A stretch of DNA of 30,498 bases. Origin: Oscillospiraceae bacterium (GTDB lineage: Bacteria; Bacillota; Clostridia; Oscillospirales; Oscillospiraceae). The notes beneath the pieces were generated by a model, which was not told where the DNA came from, did not search any database, and saw nothing but the letters and a program-made list of their open reading frames with translations. The stretch's first letter is position 1. Every line of letters starts with the position of its first letter. Positions 7,587 to 15,653 of this stretch are shown here, in pieces. The stretch spans positions 1 through 30,498 of the forward strand of contig JAHHRS010000020.1 of NCBI GenBank assembly GCA_020025675.1. Reading direction: 5' to 3'. Position numbers and translations under genes: made by a program.

Positions 7587-8528
7587 ATGGAAAATCTTGA
7601 AAAAGCTATTGGAGAGCTAAAACACACCTTCCCCGGAACAGAGCTGCGGGAAGAGGAAAATATGTGCAATCACAGCTCTTTTAAAATCGGCGGACCTGTG
7701 AGAGCAATGGCCTTTCCGAAAAGCGAAGATGAGTTTATTAAAATCTGTTCGGTTTTGCGTAAATACGGAAACCTGCCTATGGTTTTGGGAAACGGAAGCA
7801 ATATTCTTTTTCCCGATGAGGGATTAAAAGACCTTTTCATTATAAGCACTGAGCGGCTTAATGAACTGACACTTTTGGAGGAAAATCTAATTTGTGCCGG
7901 AGCCGGAGTGTCTTTAGCTAAACTTTCAGGGTTTGCGGCCCAGAATTCTCTGTCAGGCCTTGAATTTGCATCCGGAATTCCCGGAAGCTTAGGCGGCGGA
8001 TGTGTTATGAATGCAGGAGCTTACGGCGGAGAGCTTAAGGACTGCGTTGAAAGCGTTAAATGCTATGACCTAAAAAGTGAGAAAATTTTGGAGCTTAAAG
8101 CCGAAGAATGTGAGTTTGAATACAGGGGCAGTCTTTTTAAAGAACGGGGAGATTATGCGGTTTTAAGGGTGAAGTTACGCCTAAAAACAGGCAGCACCGG
8201 AGAAATTTTAGAAAAAATGCGTGAGTTCAATCAGAACCGGCGTGAAAAACAGCCTCTTGATTTACCCTCTGCCGGAAGTGCTTTCAAGCGGCCGGAGGGC
8301 AGCTATGCCGCAGCACTTATAGACCGGGCTGGCTTAAAGGGATATACTGTGGGCGGTGCACAGGTATCGGAAAAACATGCTGGGTTTATAGTAAATACCG
8401 GAAAAGCCACAGCCTGCGATGTGAGAGAGCTTTTTAACCGTGTTGAAGAAAAAGTTTTAAAGACCAGCGGAGTCAGATTAGAGCCTGAAGTTATAATCTT
8501 GAATAAAGGTTTTAAAAAAGAGTGTTGA
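7587..8528 (+). CDS. murB: UDP-N-acetylenolpyruvoylglucosamine reductase
   Basis: Flavoenzyme that makes UDP-MurNAc, the second committed step of peptidoglycan precursor synthesis. It has 313 residues. FAD-binding stretches are VLGNGSNILF (about 67-76) and the glycine-rich SGIPGSLGGGCVMNAGAYGG (129-148). The C-terminal half has GSAFKRPEGSYAAALIDRAG, with the presumed catalytic Ser at about 231, then KHAGFIVN and LEPEV near the end, the usual site of the catalytic Glu. The pattern is that of the shorter type II MurB of Gram-positives. I chose the ATG at 7587, with TTGGAG 6 bases upstream, over the in-frame TTG at 7575. It follows hprK by 18 bases. Confidence 0.96.
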   Translation: MENLEKAIGELKHTFPGTELREEENMCNHSSFKIGGPVRAMAFPKSEDEFIKICSVLRKYGNLPMVLGNGSNILFPDEGLKDLFIISTERLNELTLLEENLICAGAGVSLAKLSGFAAQNSLSGLEFASGIPGSLGGGCVMNAGAYGGELKDCVESVKCYDLKSEKILELKAEECEFEYRGSLFKERGDYAVLRVKLRLKTGSTGEILEKMREFNQNRREKQPLDLPSAGSAFKRPEGSYAAALIDRAGLKGYTVGGAQVSEKHAGFIVNTGKATACDVRELFNRVEEKVLKTSGVRLEPEVIILNKGFKKEC

Positions 8529-8586
8529 AGGAATAAACGAAGGATATTGCTAAAGCGGGCTTTAAGCCTGTGAATGGAGGAAAAAC

Positions 8587-9444
8587 ATGGAATTTCTTAT
8601 AATAACCGGACTTTCAGGTGCAGGAAAAAGCAGGGCAGCTGATATACTGGAAGATTTGGAATACTACTGCGTTGACAACTTGCCGGTAGCTCTTATGACA
8701 AGATTTGCCGAACTGTGCATAGCAACTCAGGGCCGTTATGAAAAAGTGGCACTTGTGACGGATATAAGGGAAAGAGATTGTTTTAATGAACTTTTAAACA
8801 AAATAGAAGAGCTGAAGGCTATGGACTGTAAAGTGCATATTCTCTATATGGATGCCGATGTGCCTACCCTTGTTAAGCGTTATAAGGAGTCCCGACGCCC
8901 CCATCCTCTTGCAGACCCCGGAGTTTCTGTGGAGGAGGCTATTGAAAGGGAGACAGCACAGCTTGCACCGATTAAGGAAAAGGCAGATTACATAGTAAAC
9001 AGCTCAAACCTTACCCTCAGTATGCTGCAGAATCGGCTTTTTGCTCTCTTTGCAGGCGAGGGAAAGAGCAGTGAAATTGAGGTTACGGTAGTTTCTTTTG
9101 ACTATAAGCGGGGAATACCAATGGATGCAGACTTGGTGTTTGACGCAAGACTTTTGCCAAACCCCTCCTATGTGGAAGATCTGCGCCCTCTTACCGGTCT
9201 TGACAGACCGGTGGGTGAATTTGTGTTCGGCTACCAGCAGACCAGAGGTTTTATGGAAAAAATACAGTCTTTGCTGGACTTTATGCTGCCTCTGTACATT
9301 GAAGAGGGCAAGCTTGGCCTTACCGTAGCTATCGGCTGCACCGGCGGCCGTCACAGAAGCGTTGCCATTGCATCCGCTCTCAACGACTATCTTGTGGCAA
9401 AGGGCATACACTCTGTAAATGTAAACAGAGATTTGAATAAGTAA
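8587..9444 (+). CDS. rapZ: RapZ/YvcJ-family nucleotide-binding protein
   Basis: P-loop protein of 285 residues, the family length. Walker A GLSGAGKS is at 8-15, followed by ILEDLEYYCVDNLP, a RapZ hallmark. The C-terminal domain ends with the GCTGGRHRSV phosphate-binding motif at about 247-256. In E. coli RapZ is an RNase adapter for glucosamine control; in Firmicutes YvcJ binds nucleotides and its role is less clear. It lies 58 bases after murB, with AATGGAGG before the ATG, and one base ahead of whiA. The usual neighbour yvcK is absent between rapZ and whiA. Confidence 0.95.
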   Translation: MEFLIITGLSGAGKSRAADILEDLEYYCVDNLPVALMTRFAELCIATQGRYEKVALVTDIRERDCFNELLNKIEELKAMDCKVHILYMDADVPTLVKRYKESRRPHPLADPGVSVEEAIERETAQLAPIKEKADYIVNSSNLTLSMLQNRLFALFAGEGKSSEIEVTVVSFDYKRGIPMDADLVFDARLLPNPSYVEDLRPLTGLDRPVGEFVFGYQQTRGFMEKIQSLLDFMLPLYIEEGKLGLTVAIGCTGGRHRSVAIASALNDYLVAKGIHSVNVNRDLNK

Positions 9445-9445
9445 A

Positions 9446-10348
9446 ATGTCGTTTTCATCAGAGACAAAGGCGGAGCTCTCCGGACTCCGACTGGATAAAA
9501 AATGCTGTGCACTGGCAGAAAGCTACGGCATACTTCTATATTGCAATACCTTTTCGGCAAGAGAGATAAGGATAATAACAGGCAGTGACCGCTTTGCGGA
9601 AAGACTGCAAAAGCTTTTCCGCAAGGCATTTTCGGTTACTTTCGATAAACTGCCGAAAGAAGACTGCAAGGGGAAAAAAAGTTTTTATATAGAAGATAAA
9701 GAGAAAATAAGAACCATATTTGACAGCTTTGATCTGGAGATGTCAGGCCTTAGCCAGCACATCAATTTCGGCATGATAGAAAATGAGTGCTGTCGTGCTT
9801 CGTTTGTGAGAGGAGCGTTTCTTGCCGGCGGATCGGTAACAGATCCGGAAAAAAACTATCATCTGGAACTTGCTACCCATCACCGCAGCGTGAGCAGGGA
9901 GATGTATTCAATATTACTTGATATGGAATTTTCACCCAAGGAAACGGAACGCAGCGGCAATTCTCTGCTGTATTTTAAAAAAGCAGATGCAATAGCAGAC
10001 TTTCTTACCAAGATAGGCGCACCTGTTGCTGCAATGAATACAATGACGGCTAAGGTGGATAAGGAAATGAGAAACACAATAACCCGGCAGATTAACTGCG
10101 ATTCAGCCAATACCGATAAGACAGTAGCGGCGGCTCAGGAGCAAATAGAGGCTATCCACCGTTTTGCCCGTTCTTACGGACTGGATGCTCTGCCGGAGCC
10201 TTTAAAGGATGCGGCACTTTTGAGGATTACCAACCCTGAGGCAAGTCTTGCCGATCTTGCCATGCTCTCTATGCCGAATGTCAGTAAAAGCTGTCTTTCA
10301 TACAGGCTGAAAAAGATAATGAGTATGGCGCCTGAGGATACAAACTAA
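9446..10348 (+). CDS. whiA: WhiA DNA-binding regulator
   Basis: DNA-binding protein with a homing-endonuclease-like fold and a C-terminal helix-turn-helix, 300 residues, near the usual 300-320. It begins MSFSSETKAELS, the standard start. RGAFLAGGSVTDPEKNYHLE at about 114-133 is the LAGLIDADG-like segment, and the C-terminal helix-turn-helix lies around LADLAMLSMPNVSKSCLSYR at about 272-291. In Bacillus WhiA affects division and chromosome segregation; in Streptomyces it controls sporulation septation. The ATG begins one base after the rapZ stop, so the two are probably coupled. Confidence 0.95.
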   Translation: MSFSSETKAELSGLRLDKKCCALAESYGILLYCNTFSAREIRIITGSDRFAERLQKLFRKAFSVTFDKLPKEDCKGKKSFYIEDKEKIRTIFDSFDLEMSGLSQHINFGMIENECCRASFVRGAFLAGGSVTDPEKNYHLELATHHRSVSREMYSILLDMEFSPKETERSGNSLLYFKKADAIADFLTKIGAPVAAMNTMTAKVDKEMRNTITRQINCDSANTDKTVAAAQEQIEAIHRFARSYGLDALPEPLKDAALLRITNPEASLADLAMLSMPNVSKSCLSYRLKKIMSMAPEDTN

Positions 10349-10372
10349 AGATATTTTGAAAGGATTGAGGCA

Positions 10373-13300
10373 ATGGCTTTTGTTCATTTACATGTGCATA
10401 CCGAGTTTTCCCTGCTGGACGGAGCCTGCCGCATAAAAAAAGTGGCTAAGCGGGCAAAAGAGCTGGGACAGAATGCTCTTGCTATAACAGACCACGGAGT
10501 TATGTACGGAGCCGTGGATTTTTATAAAGCCTGCAAGGAAGCTGAGATAAAACCCATAATCGGGTGCGAGGTCTATGTTGCACCCAGAGGCATGGAGGAT
10601 AAACAGCACGGCATAGACAACAATTACAGTCACCTGATTTTGCTTTGCAAAAATGATACAGGCTATAAAAACCTATGTTACATGGTTAGTGCCGCTTTTT
10701 CTGACGGCTTTTATATAAAGCCCAGAATAGACTGGCCCCTTCTTCATCGGCACGCCGAGGGGCTTATATGCCTTTCCGGATGTGTGGCAGGTGCAATTCC
10801 CAGACTTATAATAAACGGCGACTATGAAAAGGCAAAAATGAAAGCCCTAGAGCTTAAAGAGCTTTTCGGTGAAGATTTTTATCTTGAAATACAGGATCAC
10901 GGTCTGAGAGAAGAAAAACAGGCATCTCAGGGCCTTATTAAGTTGAGCAGGGAGCTGAACATTCCTCTTGCTCTTACAAATGATGCCCACTATATAGAGA
11001 AAAAAGATGCTTATTATCAGGATGTGCTTATGTGCATCCAGATGCAAAAGACTGTGGACGACACAAACCGTATGCGTTTTGAAACTCAGGAGCTGTATCT
11101 GAAATCCGAGGAGGAAATGCGCGCACTTTTCCCTGATTACGGAGAGGCAGCAGATAATACTGCTCTAATAGCTGAAAAATGCAATTTCGACTTTGTGTTC
11201 GGAAACTATCAGCTCCCCCGATTTAAACTTCCGGAGGGAGAAAATGACAGCTATGAGTATCTGGAAAAATTATGCGAAAAAGGCTTTTATGAGCGTTTTC
11301 CCACAAGACCTGAGGTACATACTCAGCTCCAATATGAGCTGGGTGTAATAAAGAAAATGGGCTTTGTGGATTACTTTCTCATAGTTCAGGACTATATTAA
11401 CTACGCAAAATCTCAGGGCATACCGGTAGGCCCGGGGCGCGGCAGCGCTGCGGGAAGTGTAGTTGCCTACTGTCTCCATATTACAGATGTGGATCCCATA
11501 AAGTATTCCCTCTTTTTTGAGCGCTTTTTGAACCCGGAGAGAGTATCCATGCCGGATATAGACGTGGACTTCTGCATTAACCGCCGTGGCGAGGTTATAG
11601 ACTATGTAAAAAGGCTTTACGGTTCTGACCATGTGGCTCAGATAGTAACATTTGGTACTATGGCGGCAAGAGCGGCCATAAGAGACGTGGGAAGAGTGCT
11701 GTCTGTGAGCTACGCGGAGACTGACGCTGTTGCAAAGCAGGTTCCTACTGCCTTAAATATGACCATTAACGAGGCACTGGAGCTGTCTGCACCGTTAAAG
11801 GAAATGTACAACAGTGATGAGACGGTAAAGCGTCTTATAGATGTGGCAAGAAATCTTGAAGGTATGCCGCGTCACGCGTCTACTCACGCCGCAGGCGTTG
11901 TTATAACCGACAGACCGGTGTATGAATATGTTCCCTTGGCGAGAAATGAAGATACAATGGTGTGCCAGTATTCCATGACTACTCTGGAAGAACTGGGACT
12001 TTTGAAAATGGATTTTCTTGGCCTTAGAAACCTTACGGTTTTGGAGGATGCAGCTCAGCAGGTAAGAAAATATAAACCGGATTTCAGAATTGAGGATGTT
12101 CCTGATAACGATGCAGAAACCTTCCGTATGCTATCCGAGGGCAGAACTCAGGGTGTATTCCAGCTGGAAAGCTCAGGAATTACCGGTGTTTGCGTAAGCA
12201 TTAAGCCTAAGAGCATTGAAGATATTACCGCAGTAATAGCCCTTTACCGTCCCGGCCCTATGGACAGCATTCCCAGATTTGTGGAATATTCCAATCATCC
12301 GGAGAAAATCAAATACAAGCATGAGCTTTTGCGACCTATACTTGAGGTAACCTACGGCTGTATAGTTTATCAGGAGCAGGTCATTGAAATTTTCCGCCGT
12401 CTGGCCGGCTTTACTTTGGGACAGGCCGATAATATAAGAAGAGCCATGTCCAAGAAAAAACATGCAGTAATAGATGCCGAGCGTAAGGCTTTTGTATACG
12501 GCGATAAAGAGCGAAATATTGACGGCGCACTGGCAAGAGGAGTTTCAGAAGAAGCGGCAAACAGTATTTACGATGAGATAATAGATTTTGCAAGCTACGC
12601 TTTTAATAAGGCTCACGCTGTTAGTTATGCAATAGTTACCTACCGCACAGCATATATGAAGCGTCACTACCCGAGAGAGTATATGGCTGCCCTATTGACT
12701 TCGGTTCTTGATAACAGTGTTAAAATCTCCGAGTACATAGCCGAATGCAGAGAACTGGGAATAAAGCTTTTGCCCCCCGATGTAAATGAATCAGAGGCAA
12801 ATTTCAGCGTTTCCGGAGAAAATATCCGTTTTGGCCTTGCCGCAATAAAGGGTGTTGGCTGGGCGGCAGTGGAAAAGCTGACGGCTGAGCGTGGGAAAAA
12901 CGGCCCGTTTAAGAGTTTTGAGGATTTTTGCCTTAGAGAGGCAGGCCGGGATATAAACCGGCGGGCTATTGAAAACCTTATAAGAGTTGGCGCTTTTGAC
13001 AGCATGGGTTATAAGCGCAAGGCGCTTTTGCAAATTACCGATGCTGTTATAGACAGCACCGGCAGAGCCCAGAAAGACTTGCTTTCAGGCCAGCTCAGCC
13101 TTTTTGAAACTGATGACAGCTCAGAGGAACAGAGTGTATCAATTCCTGTTCCGGATATTGAGGAATTCAGCCCCAGAGAGCTTATGACAATGGAGCGTGA
13201 TATTACAGGGCTGTATTTTTCGGGTCATCCAATGGATGAATATCGGGATATTGCAAAAAAAGCGGGTGCGGTGCCGATAGGTGCCATACTGTCAGACTTT

Positions 13301-13828
13301 TCAGCAGACGACGGCCCACAGCGTTTTTATGATAATCAGCGCATAACGGTGGCGGGAATTGTGGACCATTTTAAGACAAGAACCACCAAATCAAATAATC
13401 TTATGAGCTATATCCAGCTTGAAGATGACAGCGGAAGCATGGAGCTTATTGCCTTCCAGAACGTACTGGATAAGGGCGGTGCATACCTAAAAGATAATGC
13501 GGCATTGCTTGCAAACGGCCGTATTTCCATGCGAGACGAAAATGAACCGCAGATAAGGCTTGAAAGTATAAGACCCTTGGTAACTCTGAGTATTCCGGCG
13601 GCTGAGCCTGAGCAGGGAAATAGAAAACTATGGGTTAAATTGCCCTCACGGGATGATCCTGCACTAAAACGCATAGAGCTAATACTGACAATGTTTCCCG
13701 GAAACGATAAAATGATAATCTATTGTGAGAGGGAAAATAAGCGCATCGGTGCTTCCTGCCTTATACATGAGGGCCTTGTAATGGAGCTTAAAGAGATGCT
13801 TGGGGACGGAAACGTAGTTGTAAAATAA
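10373..13828 (+). CDS. dnaE: DNA polymerase III alpha subunit, DnaE type
   Basis: Replicative polymerase of 1151 residues. An N-terminal PHP domain starts FVHLHVHTEFSLLDG, with TDHG at 39-42. The C-family polymerase core follows: GPGRGSAAGS at 353-362, catalytic aspartates D395 and D397 in MPDIDVDF, and D547 in LLKMDFLG. The tandem helix-hairpin-helix region is at about 815-880. A clamp-binding motif QLSLF lies at 907-911. The OB fold is at about 990-1065. The domain order and length match DnaE1 and not PolC, which has an inserted exonuclease; Firmicutes usually also carry PolC. It sits 24 bases after whiA and ends the operon before a hairpin terminator. Confidence 0.97.
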   Translation: MAFVHLHVHTEFSLLDGACRIKKVAKRAKELGQNALAITDHGVMYGAVDFYKACKEAEIKPIIGCEVYVAPRGMEDKQHGIDNNYSHLILLCKNDTGYKNLCYMVSAAFSDGFYIKPRIDWPLLHRHAEGLICLSGCVAGAIPRLIINGDYEKAKMKALELKELFGEDFYLEIQDHGLREEKQASQGLIKLSRELNIPLALTNDAHYIEKKDAYYQDVLMCIQMQKTVDDTNRMRFETQELYLKSEEEMRALFPDYGEAADNTALIAEKCNFDFVFGNYQLPRFKLPEGENDSYEYLEKLCEKGFYERFPTRPEVHTQLQYELGVIKKMGFVDYFLIVQDYINYAKSQGIPVGPGRGSAAGSVVAYCLHITDVDPIKYSLFFERFLNPERVSMPDIDVDFCINRRGEVIDYVKRLYGSDHVAQIVTFGTMAARAAIRDVGRVLSVSYAETDAVAKQVPTALNMTINEALELSAPLKEMYNSDETVKRLIDVARNLEGMPRHASTHAAGVVITDRPVYEYVPLARNEDTMVCQYSMTTLEELGLLKMDFLGLRNLTVLEDAAQQVRKYKPDFRIEDVPDNDAETFRMLSEGRTQGVFQLESSGITGVCVSIKPKSIEDITAVIALYRPGPMDSIPRFVEYSNHPEKIKYKHELLRPILEVTYGCIVYQEQVIEIFRRLAGFTLGQADNIRRAMSKKKHAVIDAERKAFVYGDKERNIDGALARGVSEEAANSIYDEIIDFASYAFNKAHAVSYAIVTYRTAYMKRHYPREYMAALLTSVLDNSVKISEYIAECRELGIKLLPPDVNESEANFSVSGENIRFGLAAIKGVGWAAVEKLTAERGKNGPFKSFEDFCLREAGRDINRRAIENLIRVGAFDSMGYKRKALLQITDAVIDSTGRAQKDLLSGQLSLFETDDSSEEQSVSIPVPDIEEFSPRELMTMERDITGLYFSGHPMDEYRDIAKKAGAVPIGAILSDFSADDGPQRFYDNQRITVAGIVDHFKTRTTKSNNLMSYIQLEDDSGSMELIAFQNVLDKGGAYLKDNAALLANGRISMRDENEPQIRLESIRPLVTLSIPAAEPEQGNRKLWVKLPSRDDPALKRIELILTMFPGNDKMIIYCERENKRIGASCLIHEGLVMELKEMLGDGNVVVK

Positions 13829-13926
13829 GAAAAACAGTGTAACCTTTGCATACGACAGATAAGGAAGTAATTCAGAAAATAGGAAATACTTTTTTAGGCC
13901 GCAATGCAAGGCAATATAAAGCGAAA

Positions 13927-13965
13927 AATTCCGAGGCCGGTTCAATTCGAACCGATCTCGGAATT
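13927..13965 (+). terminator. Terminator after dnaE
   Basis: AATTCCGAG pairs with CTCGGAATT, extended by CGGTTC/GAACCG, giving about 16 pairs with one C-A mismatch and one G-T pair around an AATTC loop. The 3' T run on the plus strand is imperfect (CTTTA). On the minus strand the stem is followed by five T, so it can act in both directions. Confidence 0.8.
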
Positions 13966-14036
13966 CTTTATCCACCCGGGGAAAACTTAAATATGCGTTC
14001 TTGAAAAAAATAGATAGGAAACAGAATTAGCCATGC

Positions 14037-14042
14037 TATAAT
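14037..14042 (+). promoter_or_regulatory. Likely -10 element for the nucleotidyltransferase gene
   Basis: TATAAT preceded by TGC forms an extended -10. No good -35 stands at 16-18 bases. The leader would be about 67 bases and includes two near-identical 14-base repeats (14043-14056 and 14083-14096). Confidence 0.5.
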
Positions 14043-14096
14043 GCAGATAAACTAAAGTGTTAGACATCTCAAAATAATTATAGCAGATAAATTAAA
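14043..14096 (+). repeat. Direct 14-bp repeat, two copies 40 bp apart
   Basis: GCAGATAAACTAAA (14043-14056) and GCAGATAAATTAAA (14083-14096) differ by one base. Both follow a TATA-rich sequence. They lie between the -10 element and the start of the nucleotidyltransferase gene. Confidence 0.6.
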
Positions 14097-14116
14097 AAAA
14101 CGGAGAGTCTCGTACC

Positions 14117-14752
14117 ATGGATAAAATAATTGAATACCTAAAAGAAAAATACGAGCCAATCTCAATAATTGTTTATGGCTCTTATGCGGACGGAACAAAT
14201 AATGCAAACAGTGACTTTGATGCGTTAGTAATTTCAAAGCAGCATGAAAGCTTTCACGATATTTCGGTTGTGGGCGGAATTTTGTTGGATGTATTTGTTT
14301 ACCCTGAAAATTATTTTCAAGATAATGTTTCGTATGCCGACTTCCTGCAAATCAGTGACGGTATTGTTATATGGGATACAAACGGATTCGGTAAGAATTT
14401 AAAATCAAAGGTTGTCGGATTTATAGACAGCTTGCCCCGAAAGTCTGATAATGAAATTCAGAATGATATAGAATGGTGCAAAAAAATGGTGCTGAGAATA
14501 AAGCGAGGCGATGCCGAGGGGGCTTATCGGGGGCATTGGGTACTGGTAGATAGCCTTGAGATTTTCTGTGAAGTTATGCACCATACTTATAATGGCCCAA
14601 AGAAAAGTTTATTATGGATGAAAAAAGAGTGTCCGGAAGCATTTTTATACTATTTAGATGCCTTGAAAAGTTTTACATTGGATGCAACAGAAAAGTGGAT
14701 ACAATATCTTGAAACGGCTTTTCTCAGTCGAAAACATAATTTAAAGTCATAA
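14117..14752 (+). CDS. Nucleotidyltransferase-domain protein (Pol beta/MNT fold)
   Basis: A 211-residue protein with a minimal nucleotidyltransferase domain at the N-terminus: GSYADG at 21-26, SDFDALV with D33 and D35, and a third acidic residue D58 in LLDVFV, so all three metal-binding aspartates are present. The C-terminal half (about 85-211) is helical, with GAYRGHWVLVDSLEIFCEVM as its most distinctive stretch. It could serve as a substrate-binding domain like those of aminoglycoside nucleotidyltransferases, or be HEPN-like. Substrate is unknown. GGAGAG precedes the ATG at 14117. The gene is more AT-rich than its neighbours and stands alone between two strong terminators, which fits acquisition. 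No partner antitoxin or toxin gene is adjacent. Confidence 0.85.
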   Translation: MDKIIEYLKEKYEPISIIVYGSYADGTNNANSDFDALVISKQHESFHDISVVGGILLDVFVYPENYFQDNVSYADFLQISDGIVIWDTNGFGKNLKSKVVGFIDSLPRKSDNEIQNDIEWCKKMVLRIKRGDAEGAYRGHWVLVDSLEIFCEVMHHTYNGPKKSLLWMKKECPEAFLYYLDALKSFTLDATEKWIQYLETAFLSRKHNLKS

Positions 14753-14824
14753 GGATAAAGAATATAGTATTCGGATGAATAAGGAACAGAGAAAGGGTTT
14801 TAGGAGAAAGCTTTTGTGTCATTT

Positions 14825-14841
14825 AAGCGGGCATACCGCTT
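14825..14841. repeat. Short perfect hairpin
   Basis: AAGCGG, loop GCATA, CCGCTT. Lies in the noncoding stretch after the nucleotidyltransferase gene, with no T run on the plus strand. Role not apparent. Confidence 0.4.
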
Positions 14842-14912
14842 AGCCACCAAAGAGTGTAAAACAGTTCATCCGTCAGCAGCGAGTGCCTAAAATCTACACG
14901 GGAAAAGTACAT

Positions 14913-14957
14913 AAAAAAGCAGCAGGTGGGGGAATATTCCCTCACCTGCTGCTTTTT
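14913..14957. terminator. Bidirectional terminator between convergent genes
   Basis: GCAGCAGGTG pairs perfectly with CACCTGCTGC, continued by a G-T pair and GGG/CCC around an AATATT loop. The stem is flanked by A tracts on the left and T tracts on the right, so each strand ends in a T run. It serves the plus-strand nucleotidyltransferase and the minus-strand nth. Confidence 0.95.
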
Positions 14958-15016
14958 AAAAACTTCCTTATTGGGTGCAGTGATTTGGTAACGCTGTTTT
15001 TGTGTTTTAATAAATA

Positions 15017-15652
15017 TCAGCCCGAAAAATGCTGACACAGATGGCTCAGGCAGCAGCTTTCACATATTGGCTTTCTGGCATCGCAAACGGCTCTGCCGTG
15101 CAAAACTATGCAGTGGCAGAAATCGGAAGAGTGCTCCGGAGGCAGAACTTTGCGAAGTGCCATTTCGATTTTTACAGGGTCTTTTAGATTATCCACTATA
15201 CCCAGCCGGTTTGAAATTCGGATGCAGTGAGTATCCACAACGGTAGAACCCGGAATGTGGAAAACATCACCCAAAATCAGGTTTGCAGTTTTTCGGCCCA
15301 CACCGGGAAGAGCGGTCAGCTCTTCCATAGTGGCGGGAACTTTACCCCCGTGCTTTTGCAGAAGCATCTGAGCGCATGCCACTATATCTCTGGCCTTAGC
15401 ATGGTAAAATCCGCATGAGTGTACATACTTTTCCACTTCCTCCACTTCAGCTTCTGCAAAAGATTCCAAAGTGGGAAAACGTTCAAAAAGGGCGGGAGTA
15501 ATTTTGTTTACTCTCTCATCGGTGCACTGCGCCGCAAGCCTGACGGAGAATAAAAGCTCGTAGTCTTTTCTGAAATCCAGAGTGCAGTTTGCCTGAGGAT
15601 ATTCTGCAAGCAGCAGCCTTACTATCTCGTCTATCTGCTTTTGTGTTCGCAT
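15017..15652 (-). CDS. nth: Endonuclease III
   Basis: Bifunctional DNA glycosylase/AP lyase for oxidised pyrimidines in base excision repair, 211 residues. The helix-hairpin-helix LPGVGRKTAN (about 115-124) carries the catalytic lysine K121. The catalytic aspartate is D140 in VVDTH. The C-terminus holds the [4Fe-4S] ligands C190, C197, C200 and C206 in the C-x6-C-x2-C-x5-C spacing. All key residues are present. The ATG lies one base after the stop of the upstream membrane-anchored protein, so the two are co-transcribed from the promoter at 16370-16398. Confidence 0.97.
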   Translation of the reverse strand: MRTQKQIDEIVRLLLAEYPQANCTLDFRKDYELLFSVRLAAQCTDERVNKITPALFERFPTLESFAEAEVEEVEKYVHSCGFYHAKARDIVACAQMLLQKHGGKVPATMEELTALPGVGRKTANLILGDVFHIPGSTVVDTHCIRISNRLGIVDNLKDPVKIEMALRKVLPPEHSSDFCHCIVLHGRAVCDARKPICESCCLSHLCQHFSG

Positions 15653-15653
15653 A

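Noticed and set aside
13931..13961. T-arm-like GGTTCAATTCGAACC suggesting a tRNA remnant
   Set aside because: The loop and stem do not fit a T-arm register, and no other tRNA arms surround it. It is the upper part of the dnaE terminator stem.
13968..13976. TTATCCACC as a DnaA box
   Set aside because: A single 9-mer with one mismatch just after a terminator and no cluster; best taken as chance.
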